Origin: JBLXBZ01 sp048265185
Lineage (GTDB): Bacteria; Pseudomonadota; Alphaproteobacteria; Rhizobiales; Stappiaceae
NCBI GenBank assembly: GCA_048265185.1
Contig: JBLXBZ010000005.1
Coordinates: 124,001 to 188,000 of the forward strand
Reading direction: 5' to 3'
Length of the DNA: 64,000 bases
In this document: piece after piece, positions 8,033 through 15,828 of the stretch
How the letters are laid out: every line of letters begins with the position of its first letter
Numbering within the stretch: the first letter of the stretch is position 1
The notes under the pieces: model-generated
Databases searched by the model: none
Told to the model about the DNA's origin: nothing
What the model saw: only the letters and a program-made list of their open reading frames with translations
Program-made: the position numbers and the translations under genes

Positions 8033-8500
8033 ATGCCCCGCGACAGCCGTATGTCTCGCATGCTTCACGTGCTCATCCACATGGGTCGGCACGTGAAACG
8101 CGCCACTTCGGAAGAAATCTCGAAAATGTTGGGGACCAATCCAGTTGTCGTGCGGCGGTTGATGTCGGGATTGCGAACGCGGGGATATCTCACCTCGGAG
8201 AAGGGGCATGGCGGCGGCTGGGAGTTGAGCTGCGGGCTGGATGAGATCACGCTTCTTGACGTTTATCAGGCCATCGGCGCGCCGGCGTTATTCAGCATCG
8301 GGCCCCATGCGGAACATCCGGACTGTCTTGTGGAGCAAGCCGTGGACGCGCGCATGGCGGAGGCGCTTGACGAGGCCGAGGCTCTGCTTATGGCGCGCTT
8401 CGCGGCGATCACCGTGGAGGAGGTGGCGGATGATTTTGAGCGCCGTCTGGCCACTCATTCAGGGCCGCCGCCGCCTGCTGAAATGTGTCCGAATATGTAG
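8033..8500 (+). CDS. Rrf2-family transcriptional regulator
   Basis: A 155-residue regulator with an N-terminal winged helix (RMLHVLIHM..RATSEEISKMLGTNPVVVRRLMSGLRTRGYL) followed by the family segment SEKGHGGGWELS. The ligand part holds one central cysteine in HPDCLVEQAV and another near the C-terminus, not the three clustered cysteines of IscR/NsrR, so an iron-sulfur cluster is not expected; it looks more like the YwnA/thiol- or ligand-sensing branch. An AAGGAAAAG ribosome site precedes ATG 8033. It is divergent from the flavoprotein-methyltransferase operon it probably represses. Confidence 0.88.
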   Translation: MPRDSRMSRMLHVLIHMGRHVKRATSEEISKMLGTNPVVVRRLMSGLRTRGYLTSEKGHGGGWELSCGLDEITLLDVYQAIGAPALFSIGPHAEHPDCLVEQAVDARMAEALDEAEALLMARFAAITVEEVADDFERRLATHSGPPPPAEMCPNM

Positions 8501-8534
8501 CCGTCATCCAGACGCGTCGGCGTGGGAGCGCAAA

Positions 8535-8562
8535 AGAGCGCCGGCCTGCTGACCGGCGCTCT
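8535..8562 (-). terminator. Intrinsic terminator of the TPP-enzyme gene
   Basis: AGAGCGCCGG (8535-8544) pairs perfectly with CCGGCGCTCT (8553-8562) over an eight-base loop. Read on the minus strand the stem is followed by TTTTG, as expected for an intrinsic terminator. It may also end the rrf2 transcript from the other side. Confidence 0.75.
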
Positions 8563-8588
8563 GTTCATCTTGAACCGGCGCTTTCGGT

Positions 8589-10232
8589 TCAGATCCGTTC
8601 AAGCAGCATTTTTGGCGAAAGCGCGTTGGGATCCAGCTTCAAGTGAAGGATCGCCGGCAAACCGCTTTTGCGCGCGCGCTCAAAAGCCGGGGCGAATTCC
8701 GCGTCGCTGGTCACCGTCTCGCCATGGGCGCCATAGGAGCGGGCGAGGGCTGCGAAATCAGGATTGCGCAGCGAGGTTCCTGATGGACGCGCGGGATAAT
8801 TGCGCTGTTGGTGCATTTTGATCGTGCCATACATGCCGTTGTCGCTAATGATCACAATGACTGCGGCGCCCTGTTCGCAGGCGACGCCGAATTCCTGATT
8901 CACCATTTGAAAACAGCCGTCCCCGGCAAGGCAAATGACTTCACGCTCAGGATGACATAATTTCGCGGCGACGGCGGCGGGAAGGCCATATCCCATGGAG
9001 CCGGATGTGGGGGCGAGCTGGGTGCGCCAGCCGCGGTAACGGTAGTAACGGTGCAGCCATGCGGAATAATTGCCTGCGCCATTGGTGAGAATGGCGTCAT
9101 CGGCGAGGGCCTCGTTCAGGTGGGTGATCACCTGCTCCATCTTCAGCGCGCCGGGGGTTTCTTGCGGAACTTGCCAGGCCTCATAATCGGCGCGGGCCGC
9201 GCGCAGCCACTCTCCGCCATCGCGCTGGCGCGCGGCTTGGGCGAGCTGGAGGGCGACGGGACCGGGAACGGCCGCCAGAGCCAAATCAGGGCGGTAGACA
9301 CGGCCAATTTCAGATGGGTCGCCGTGGATGTGGATCAAGCTTTGTCTTGGTTGGGGCGGGGTCAGAAGCGTGTAGCCAGAGGTGGTCATTTCTCCCAGAC
9401 GCGCGCCCAGAGCCAGAATGACGTCAGCCTCCTTCACCCGCGCGGCGAGGGCGGGATTAATGCCGATCCCCACATCGCCCACATAATTGGGATGGCGGTT
9501 GTCCAGATAATCTTGACAGCGGAAGGATGCCCCCACGGGCAGCCCCATTGTCGCGGCGAATTCGCCAAGAGCCTTGGCCGCCTCGCCGCTCCATCCACCG
9601 CCGCCGACAATGACGAGGGGGCGTTCGGCGCCGGCGAGCCGGTCAATCACCGCCTCAATGTCGGCCTCCGCCGCCCGGCCGGAGGGCAAGGTCGCGGCGG
9701 CCACGGGAACGCCGGCGGCGGGGCCGGACAACATGTCTTCCGGCAAAGCCAGAACCACCGGGCCAGGGCGTCCGCTCTGGGCGATGTGGAACGCGTGGCT
9801 GACATATTCGGGAATACGGTCGGCGCGGTCGATCTCCGCCACCCATTTAGCGAGGGGGCCAAACATGGCGCGGTAATCAACTTCTTGGAAAGCTTCGCGG
9901 TCGCGCTGGTCGCTGGCCACCTGACCGACGAAAAGCACCATGGGCGTGCTGTCCTGAAAGGCCACATGCACGCCAGCGCTAGCGTTGGTGGCGCCGGGGC
10001 CGCGGGTGACGAAAGCCACGCCGGGGCGTCCTGTGAGCTTGCCCGTGGCCTCGGCCATCATCGCGGCGCCGCCCTCCTGACGGGCGACGACCACGTCGAT
10101 GTCGCTGTCATGAAATCCGTCAAGCGCGGCGAGAAAGCTCTCGCCGGGAATGCAGAAAACACGGTCAACGCCCTGAGCGGCGAGACATTGGATCAAAAGC
10201 GCGCCGCCGTGGCGCGTCGTAACGTCATTCAT
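8589..10232 (-). CDS. Acetolactate-synthase-like thiamine pyrophosphate enzyme
   Basis: A 547-residue TPP-dependent enzyme of the IlvB/benzoylformate decarboxylase superfamily. Catalytic Glu53 lies in VVARQEGGAAMMAEA; the cofactor motif GDGCFQMVNQEFGVA with downstream SDN is at about 434-462. The central domain (ERPLVIVGGGGWSGEAAKAL) is in the usual place. ATG 10232 is chosen because AAGGA precedes it by seven bases and MNDVTTRHGGALLI fits family starts; the longer frame adds residues without homology. It follows the GntR gene by 16 bases on the same strand. There is no small regulatory subunit nearby, and the catabolic neighbours argue for a 2-oxoacid decarboxylase or ligase rather than branched-chain amino acid synthesis. 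Substrate unknown. Confidence 0.88.
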   Translation of the reverse strand: MNDVTTRHGGALLIQCLAAQGVDRVFCIPGESFLAALDGFHDSDIDVVVARQEGGAAMMAEATGKLTGRPGVAFVTRGPGATNASAGVHVAFQDSTPMVLFVGQVASDQRDREAFQEVDYRAMFGPLAKWVAEIDRADRIPEYVSHAFHIAQSGRPGPVVLALPEDMLSGPAAGVPVAAATLPSGRAAEADIEAVIDRLAGAERPLVIVGGGGWSGEAAKALGEFAATMGLPVGASFRCQDYLDNRHPNYVGDVGIGINPALAARVKEADVILALGARLGEMTTSGYTLLTPPQPRQSLIHIHGDPSEIGRVYRPDLALAAVPGPVALQLAQAARQRDGGEWLRAARADYEAWQVPQETPGALKMEQVITHLNEALADDAILTNGAGNYSAWLHRYYRYRGWRTQLAPTSGSMGYGLPAAVAAKLCHPEREVICLAGDGCFQMVNQEFGVACEQGAAVIVIISDNGMYGTIKMHQQRNYPARPSGTSLRNPDFAALARSYGAHGETVTSDAEFAPAFERARKSGLPAILHLKLDPNALSPKMLLERI

Positions 10233-10248
10233 TGGAAAATCCTTAGAT

Positions 10249-11004
10249 TCAAGCGAAATCTTCACGTGCCGCGAGGCGTTTGGCGGCGAGGTCGAAACGA
10301 TTGCGCGTGGCGATGCGCGCCGCTTCAACGTCGCGGGCGATCAGGGCGTCGATTACGGCGCGATGCTCGTCGATGATGTCGGGGCCGAATTCAGAGGCGG
10401 CGGCGTTCTTGAGAAAGGCGGAGCGCAGATTATTCTGAATATTGGCCTCGATCATAGCGACGACTTCGGCGTAATAGGGATTTCCCGACGCCTCGGTGAT
10501 GCGCCGGTACAAGGTGAGCTCCGTATCCACCCGCAGCTCCAGCGCTATGGCCGCGCCTTGAGCGTCGGCGGCGCACATTTCATTGAAAAGACTGAGAATT
10601 TCATCCATTTGCGCGTCCGTGCGGTTCTCCGCCGCCAAAGCGCTCGCGCCAGCCTGAACGCCGGTGCGTAATTGCAGAAGCTGAACGATCTGCTTGCGCT
10701 TTTCAAAACAGGCGGGGCTGATGCGGAACGCGGAGCGTTGGGCCGGGTCGGTGACGAAGGCCCCGACGCCGCGCCGGGAGTCAACCATGCCGTCATAGCG
10801 AAGCAGGGAAATCGCCTCCCGCACCACGGTGCGCGCAACGCCGAAGCGCCGAGACAGTTCGGCCTCCGTCGGTAAGCGGTCTCCTGGGCGCAGCTGACCG
10901 CTTTCAATGGCGCCGGTGATGGAGACGGCGACCTCGTCCGGCAGCCGGCGGGGGCGATCGATCCGGTCGAATAATTGTGATTCTTCGATGCTGGCCTCGT
11001 CCAA
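10249..11004 (-). CDS. GntR-family regulator, FadR (FCD) subfamily
   Basis: A 251-residue ligand-controlled regulator: winged helix at about residues 20-85 (PGDRLPTEAELSRRFGVART then VVREAISLLRYDGMVDSRRG) and an all-helical FCD effector domain containing the metal-ligand-like segments RVDTELTLYRRITEASGN and DEHRAVIDALIARD. I choose TTG 11004 because AAGGAG sits seven bases upstream; no comparable site precedes the longer TTG start at 11052. It is co-transcribed with the TPP enzyme and divergent from the dehydrogenase-TRAP operon, with a FadR-type operator in between, so it probably represses both until the substrate or a metabolite appears. Confidence 0.88.
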   Translation of the reverse strand: MDEASIEESQLFDRIDRPRRLPDEVAVSITGAIESGQLRPGDRLPTEAELSRRFGVARTVVREAISLLRYDGMVDSRRGVGAFVTDPAQRSAFRISPACFEKRKQIVQLLQLRTGVQAGASALAAENRTDAQMDEILSLFNEMCAADAQGAAIALELRVDTELTLYRRITEASGNPYYAEVVAMIEANIQNNLRSAFLKNAAASEFGPDIIDEHRAVIDALIARDVEAARIATRNRFDLAAKRLAAREDFA

Positions 11005-11098
11005 ACCGATTCTCCTTAATTCTCGTTCGCCTCGTTTAATACGAATTTGCAATAAAGCGAGGGCAAAACCAAGTTTCTAATCTTTTATCAGAAAACAG

Positions 11099-11111
11099 GT
11101 TGTCAGACAAC
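11099..11111. promoter_or_regulatory. FadR-type GntR operator
   Basis: GTTGTCAGACAAC is a perfect 13-bp palindrome that contains the FadR-subfamily consensus TnGTnnnACnA. It lies in the 143-bp spacer between the GntR gene and the dehydrogenase gene, 36 bases before ATG 11148. Confidence 0.75.
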
Positions 11112-11147
11112 AAACAATATGATGTATTCGCTTCAGGAGGATCGCAT

Positions 11148-12056
11148 ATGACAACAGAACGTGTGGCGTTAATCGGCTTGGGCGGCATGGGTCGCGGCCT
11201 TGCAAAGAACATGGCGAAGAAAGGCGTTGATCTCACGGTTTTTGACCTAGATGGCGCGCGAATAGACGCAGCGGCGGCCCATGGCGCGACGGCAGGGGCC
11301 GGCGCGCGGGAAATGGCGGCTGAAGCGGATGTCTTGGGGATTTGCATCACCACGGCGGAGGCCGTGCGTGAGGTTATGCTGGGGGCGGAGGGCGCTCTTG
11401 CCGCCATGCGTCCGGGCAGCGTGCTTGTGGACCACACTACTGTGTCGCCGGAGCATGTGGACCTTATGCGCGAGGCCTGCGCGGCGGTTGGCGTTCACTA
11501 CGCCGAGGCGCCCATGACGCGCACGCCCGCCCACGCTGATCGCGGCGAGGTCAACATTTTGTTCGGCGGCTCCGAAGAATTGCTGGAGCGTCTGCGGCCG
11601 ATTTTCAAAACTTACGCGGAAAACATCTTTCATGTGGGTCCGGCCGGCCATGCGATCCGGCTCAAGCTTATTCACAATTTCATCTCTTTCGCCAATGTGG
11701 CCGCTTTCTGCGAGGGCTTCGCGCTCGCCGCGAAAGAGGGGCTGGATATGACGAAAGTCATTGGGATTATCTCGGCGGCTGGAGGCAAGTCGGGGATGAT
11801 GGATCTCTATGGCGAAATGACCCTGCGCCGCGATTTTACCCCGCATATGTCGTTGGCGAACGCGCAAAAAGACGTGCGTTATTACGCCGAATGGCTGGAG
11901 GATGCCGGCCTGCCGGGATTCATGGCTCAGTCGGTTCACCAGACTTATGCGCTGGCGTCGATCATGGGCCACGCCGAGGAGGGCTGCACCGCGGTCATCA
12001 AGGCCTATGAGGATCTGACCGGCGTGGAGGCGCGTCTGCCCGACGCATCTGATTGA
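11148..12056 (+). CDS. 3-hydroxyisobutyrate-dehydrogenase-family NAD(P) oxidoreductase
   Basis: A 302-residue beta-hydroxyacid dehydrogenase (GarR/MmsB/YihU family). The Rossmann motif VALIGLGGMGRGLAKNM opens the protein, the substrate loop is DHTTVSPEHV and APMTRTPAHADRGEVNILFGG, and the catalytic lysine is in the KLIHNF segment. ATG 11148 is preferred because AGGAGG precedes it; the frame from 11100 would begin inside the operator. It is the first gene of an operon with the TRAP transporter, suggesting it oxidises or reduces the imported hydroxyacid or its product. Exact substrate cannot be read from sequence. Confidence 0.88.
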   Translation: MTTERVALIGLGGMGRGLAKNMAKKGVDLTVFDLDGARIDAAAAHGATAGAGAREMAAEADVLGICITTAEAVREVMLGAEGALAAMRPGSVLVDHTTVSPEHVDLMREACAAVGVHYAEAPMTRTPAHADRGEVNILFGGSEELLERLRPIFKTYAENIFHVGPAGHAIRLKLIHNFISFANVAAFCEGFALAAKEGLDMTKVIGIISAAGGKSGMMDLYGEMTLRRDFTPHMSLANAQKDVRYYAEWLEDAGLPGFMAQSVHQTYALASIMGHAEEGCTAVIKAYEDLTGVEARLPDASD

Positions 12057-12133
12057 GCCGCAAGAAATTACGAAAGTAATGGCGCCTCGCCCGGGAGGGG
12101 GCGGGGCATATCGCATCACAGGGAGGAAACCAG

Positions 12134-13105
12134 ATGCTCAAGACGTTATTGACCACCGCAGCCGTCACGGCGTTGCTCACAGGCGCCGCCTTGGCGCAAG
12201 ACGTGACGCTTCGCTTCGCCCATTTCGCCGCTGAAAGCCATCCCGGTCACAAAGCGGCGGAAGCTTTCGCAAAGGCGGTGAATGAGCGCACCGACGGCGC
12301 CATCGCCGTGGAGCTTTACCCAGCCAACCAGCTTGGCTCGCCCCCTGAGCAGCTTGAACAAACTATTCTCGGCACCGTGGACATGAACCTGCCCACTCAG
12401 GGCGGGTTGGACAAATATGAAAAAGCCTTCGGCACGGTGATGACGCCTTTCGCTTTTTCCTCTTATGAAAACGCCCACGCCGTTCTTGACGGACCGTTTA
12501 CCGAATGGGCGGCGCCAAAACTTGAGGAGCAGGGCCTGGTGATGTTGTCAAACTGGGAATACGGCTTCCGCAACATCACCAATTCCCAGCATGCCATCAA
12601 TTCGCCTGACGACGTGGAGGGCCTGAAGCTGCGCACGCCGCCGGAGCTGCAAATCGTCGCGGCCATGGAAGGACTTGGCGCGGCCACGACCCAGATCGCG
12701 TTTCCCGAGTTGCCCAACGCGCTCAATCAAGGGGTCGTCGACGGACAGGAAAATCCAATTGGCGTTATTTATCACTTCAACCTGAATGATTTCCAAAAGC
12801 ACCTTGCTCTGACCCGCCATGTTTACAACTCCATGGTGCATGTCATCAACAAGGATGTCTTTGACGGCCTGACGCCTGAGGAGCCCGCGGACTCGCGCGG
12901 GGAAAGCAAGGAGGCCGGCGCGAACATGCCCGCCGCCGTCCTGGCGCAGGAAGAAGAAGAGCTGGCGGCGCTGGCGGAAAAGGGCATGTTGATCACCCGC
13001 CCCGACCTCAAGCCATTCGCCGCGAAAATGGGTCCGGCGCGCGCCCGCGTGGCTGAATACTCGGGACAGGAGAATATGGACGTGTTCCTGAGCTTCCTCG
13101 ACTGA
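12134..13105 (+). CDS. dctP: TRAP transporter substrate-binding protein (DctP family)
   Basis: A 323-residue periplasmic solute receptor with a signal peptide (residues 1-21, ending ALA) and the DctP body: LRFAHFAAESHPGHKAAEAF at the start, then ENAHAVLDG and WEYGFRNITNS. The carboxylate-binding arginine region is VEGLKLRTPPELQIV, followed by NALNQGVVDGQENPI. GGGAGG precedes ATG 12134. A hairpin follows the gene before the permeases. The ligand is most likely an organic acid handled by the neighbouring dehydrogenase and TPP enzyme. Confidence 0.93.
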   Translation: MLKTLLTTAAVTALLTGAALAQDVTLRFAHFAAESHPGHKAAEAFAKAVNERTDGAIAVELYPANQLGSPPEQLEQTILGTVDMNLPTQGGLDKYEKAFGTVMTPFAFSSYENAHAVLDGPFTEWAAPKLEEQGLVMLSNWEYGFRNITNSQHAINSPDDVEGLKLRTPPELQIVAAMEGLGAATTQIAFPELPNALNQGVVDGQENPIGVIYHFNLNDFQKHLALTRHVYNSMVHVINKDVFDGLTPEEPADSRGESKEAGANMPAAVLAQEEEELAALAEKGMLITRPDLKPFAAKMGPARARVAEYSGQENMDVFLSFLD

Positions 13106-13112
13106 CCATTCG

Positions 13113-13140
13113 CCGCCTGCGCGGTCAAACGCGCGGGCGG
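13113..13140 (+). terminator. Attenuator-like hairpin between dctP and dctM
   Basis: CCGCCTGCGCG (13113-13123) and CGCGCGGGCGG (13130-13140) form an 11-bp stem with one mismatch and a six-base loop, followed by TCTTTT. It has the form of a partial terminator that would raise receptor over permease expression. Confidence 0.65.
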
Positions 13141-13158
13141 TCTTTTCAGGATTTCGCC

Positions 13159-14445
13159 ATGACCACATTTATCATTCTGGGCGTTCTTGTGGCGCTCATC
13201 GCCATTGGAGTGCCCATCGCCGTCGCTTTGGGGCTGACCGCCGTCGGTTTTTACGTTCTACTCGGCGATTTTCACATTCTGGCGATGTTGCCCCAGCGCA
13301 TGTTCTCCGCCACCACCGGGTTCACCTTGCTGGCGATTCCGTTCTTCATTCTCGCCGGGAACCTGATGAACACCGGTGGGATCACCGTTCGTATTTTCCG
13401 TTTCGCCGACGCTTGCGTTGGCCATGTGCGCGGCGGTCTTGGGCAGGTGAACGTGTTGGCGTCGCTATTTTTCTCCGGCATGTCGGGAGCGGCGGTGGCA
13501 GACGCCGCAGGTCTTGGGCAGGTTGAGCTGAAGGCCATGGCCGACAAGGGCTATGATCCGGATTTCTCCGCGGCGATCACTGCGGCCTCCTCCACTATCG
13601 GTCCGGTTTTTCCACCCTCCATTCCCTTCGTTCTTTATTCCTCGATCACCGGCGTGTCGGTGGCCCATCTGTTTCTGGCCGGGGTGGTTCCCGGCGTATT
13701 GATGGCGCTTGCGTTGATGGCTGCGGTGTGGATCGTCGCCAAACGTTCAAAAATGTCGCGCAACGCGCATATCGACTGGGGTGAAATAGGTGAAAGCTTT
13801 CAAGGGGCGGCCTTGTCGCTTCTGGCGCCTGTGATCATTATTGCGGGAATTTTCGGCGGCTTTTTCACCCCCACCGAGGCCGGCGTCGCCGCCAGCGCCT
13901 ACGCCATGTTCCTGTCCATGGTGGTGTACCGCGAGATCGGCGTGCGGGACTTGCCGCAGATTTTCTGGAACACCTTGCAGCACACCATCCGGGTGATGTT
14001 CGTCATCGCCTCCGCCGGTTTTTTTGGCTGGCTTTTGGTGCACCAGAAAGTGCCGAACGCGCTGGTGGCCTCCATGTTGCAGCTTTCGGACAACCCTGTG
14101 ATCATCATGGCGATCGTCGTGGCGATCCTGTTGATTCTGGGCATGTTCCTTGAGGGTATCGCCGTGATCGTTTTGACCGTGCCGTTGTTCGCGCCGGTGA
14201 TGCAACAGATCGGCGTCGACCCGGTTCAATTTGGGGTGATCATGGTGATGTGCTCCATGTTGGGGCTGTTGACGCCGCCAGTAGGGATGGTGCTTTTCGC
14301 GGTCTCTTCCGTGGCCGGGCTTCCGGTTGGGCGTCTTGCGCGCGCCCTCACGCCTTATCTCATTGGCCTGGCGCTGGTGCTTTTGGCGGTGACGGCGATT
14401 CCCGCCGTGTCGACCTGGCTTCCAAATCTGGTGATGGGCAAATGA
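13159..14445 (+). CDS. dctM: TRAP transporter large permease (DctM family)
   Basis: A 428-residue membrane protein with about 12 hydrophobic helices. Family marks are LLAIPFFILAGNLMNTGGIT, SGMSGAAVADAAGLGQVE, the STIGPVFPPSIPFVLYSS segment and FTPTEAGVAASAYAMF. It is the ion-coupled channel of the transporter. Its stop overlaps the start of dctQ (ATGA). The order P-M-Q is less common than P-Q-M. Confidence 0.95.
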   Translation: MTTFIILGVLVALIAIGVPIAVALGLTAVGFYVLLGDFHILAMLPQRMFSATTGFTLLAIPFFILAGNLMNTGGITVRIFRFADACVGHVRGGLGQVNVLASLFFSGMSGAAVADAAGLGQVELKAMADKGYDPDFSAAITAASSTIGPVFPPSIPFVLYSSITGVSVAHLFLAGVVPGVLMALALMAAVWIVAKRSKMSRNAHIDWGEIGESFQGAALSLLAPVIIIAGIFGGFFTPTEAGVAASAYAMFLSMVVYREIGVRDLPQIFWNTLQHTIRVMFVIASAGFFGWLLVHQKVPNALVASMLQLSDNPVIIMAIVVAILLILGMFLEGIAVIVLTVPLFAPVMQQIGVDPVQFGVIMVMCSMLGLLTPPVGMVLFAVSSVAGLPVGRLARALTPYLIGLALVLLAVTAIPAVSTWLPNLVMGK

Positions 14446-14915
14446 AAAAACTGGATCAAATAGTGGGATGGGCGCTACGGGCGGCGCCCATAGCTTGTCT
14501 CGCCGCGCTTTTCATCCTTCTGGCGATCAATGTGGTTGCGCGGACCTTTCAATTGGCGGGCTTCGCCTGGTTTGACGAAGTCGTTCAGGGGTTGTTCGCT
14601 TGGATGGTGTTTCTCGGCTCCGCCGCCTTGTGGCGCGAACACGACCACTTCCAGGTGCTCTGGTTGCCGCAGAGCCTGCCGCCAGCCGCCGCTCGGGCGT
14701 TGCGGATTTTCACCACCTTGCTCGCTCTGGCCTTTCTGGGGGTCATGACCTGGTACGGGATGAATTTGACCCTGCGCGCCCGTGCGCTCACTCCAATTCT
14801 TGATCTGCCCACGTCGTTATTCTATGTGGCCATTCCGCTCTCAGGCGCGGTGATGACCATCTATTCCCTTGCGGATCTTTATCGCATCATCAGTCGAAAG
14901 GACCTTTCATCATGA
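14442..14915 (+). CDS. dctQ: TRAP transporter small permease (DctQ family)
   Basis: A 157-residue four-helix membrane protein. ATG 14442 overlaps the dctM stop, starting MKKLDQIVGWALRAAP. The motif ARTFQLAGFAWFDEVVQGLFAWMVFLGSA is characteristic of DctQ, with the conserved acidic residue next to helix 2. Its stop in turn overlaps the NIPSNAP gene start, showing tight translational coupling. Confidence 0.92.
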   Translation: MKKLDQIVGWALRAAPIACLAALFILLAINVVARTFQLAGFAWFDEVVQGLFAWMVFLGSAALWREHDHFQVLWLPQSLPPAAARALRIFTTLLALAFLGVMTWYGMNLTLRARALTPILDLPTSLFYVAIPLSGAVMTIYSLADLYRIISRKDLSS

Positions 14916-15241
14916 TTTTTGACCATCGCACCTATACTTGCCATCCGGGACGCATCAAAAAGCATATGAAGCTCTATGAGGAGCATGGCTGGGAGGCGCA
15001 GCGCCGGCATCTGGGCGAGCCGGTCTTTTACGGCGCCGTGGAGACCGGCGACGTCAATTCCTACATTCACATCTGGGCCTATAAGGATGCGGATGACCGG
15101 GCGAAGAAACGCGCGGCGCTGGCCGCAGATAAAGACTGGCAGGCGTTTCTCAAATTAAGCGCGGAAAGCGGCAATCTCGCCAGTCAGGTGAACACCATTC
15201 TCACCCCGGCGCCGTTTTTCGCCCCCTCGTCCGACAAGTGA
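14912..15241 (+). CDS. NIPSNAP-family protein
   Basis: A 109-residue protein with the NIPSNAP/dimeric alpha-beta barrel pattern: DHRTYTCHPGRIKKHMKLYEEHG, then GEPVFYGAVETGDVNSYIHIWAYKDADDRAKKRAAL. In bacteria such proteins often accompany catabolic operons, but no defined reaction is established for most. Its start overlaps the dctQ stop (ATGA), so it belongs to the same operon. Confidence 0.85.
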   Translation: MIFDHRTYTCHPGRIKKHMKLYEEHGWEAQRRHLGEPVFYGAVETGDVNSYIHIWAYKDADDRAKKRAALAADKDWQAFLKLSAESGNLASQVNTILTPAPFFAPSSDK

Positions 15242-15332
15242 GCTTTTGAAGGGCGCGCCGTTCGGGCGATCCGCTCGCCTGCGGCCGGCCCGCCCTTCGC
15301 GAATTCGTCGGTTGTCAGCACCTTTGTTTCGC

Positions 15333-15370
15333 CGCCCGCCCCGCTTGACTTCTGGTCAGCGGGGCGGGCG
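15333..15370. terminator. Strong GC hairpin downstream of the TRAP operon
   Basis: CGCCCGCCCCGCT (15333-15345) pairs with AGCGGGGCGGGCG (15358-15370), with a further GAC/GTC pairing at the top around a single T bulge. No long T run follows on the plus strand. The 15242-15522 gap otherwise holds a second, looser repeat (GAAGGGCG 15248-15255 with CGCCCTTC 15291-15298) and the PadR operator. Confidence 0.55.
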
Positions 15371-15458
15371 TATGCGTCTCTCCTGAGGGGCGGCTTTCGA
15401 CGCTCCTTGGGTTGAGGCCCTTAACGGTTAGGCGTTGACAGGCGAGGAAGCGCCTTAT

Positions 15459-15482
15459 ATATCGAAATTCGATATCGAAATT
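15459..15482. promoter_or_regulatory. PadR-type operator before padR-chrA
   Basis: ATATCGAAATTCGATAT (15459-15475) is a perfect 17-bp palindrome, and ATATCGAAATT recurs 13 bases later (15472-15482), so the site is both inverted and directly repeated. It lies about 40 bases before the PadR start, fitting autoregulation. Confidence 0.65.
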
Positions 15483-15522
15483 GAGAATAACTCGACCATA
15501 ACCAGATCAGGGCATAAACCGG

Positions 15523-15828
15523 ATGATGGATCATCATGATTTGCTGTCGGGGTTGGTGCGCCTGCATGTGTTGCACCATGCGGCGCAGCACCGGATCTAT
15601 GGTCAATGGATGATCGACGAGCTGGCCGGGCATGGCTATAAATTATCTCCCGGCACGCTTTACCCCATGTTGGCGAAGATGGAGAAAGACGGCTATCTCG
15701 TCAGCGTTCGCGAGCGCGACGGGCGCCGGCTTCGTAAATTCTACACAATTACAGACAAGGGACGCGAGGGACTGGCGCTTGCGCGCCGGCGTTTGCGCGA
15801 GCTTAAAGGCGAGACGGGGTCTGAATGA
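15523..15828 (+). CDS. PadR-family transcriptional regulator
   Basis: A 101-residue small winged-helix repressor: VLHHAAQHRIYGQWMIDELA, YKLSPGTLYPMLAKMEKDGYL and the wing RERDGRRLRKFYTITDKGREGL are classic PadR. It overlaps chrA by ATGA, a common pairing in which PadR controls chromate efflux, perhaps in response to chromate. Start could be either of two adjacent ATG codons (15523 or 15526). Confidence 0.92.
   Translation: MMDHHDLLSGLVRLHVLHHAAQHRIYGQWMIDELAGHGYKLSPGTLYPMLAKMEKDGYLVSVRERDGRRLRKFYTITDKGREGLALARRRLRELKGETGSE

Noticed and set aside
9051..10376. 441-codon open frame opposite the TPP enzyme
   Set aside because: Antisense shadow; composition is Gly/Ala/Arg-rich without any motif, and it runs past the end of the enzyme gene into the GntR gene.
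11100..11147. TTG start of the dehydrogenase at 11100
   Set aside because: It would lie inside the FadR-type palindrome and lacks a ribosome site; ATG 11148 has AGGAGG.
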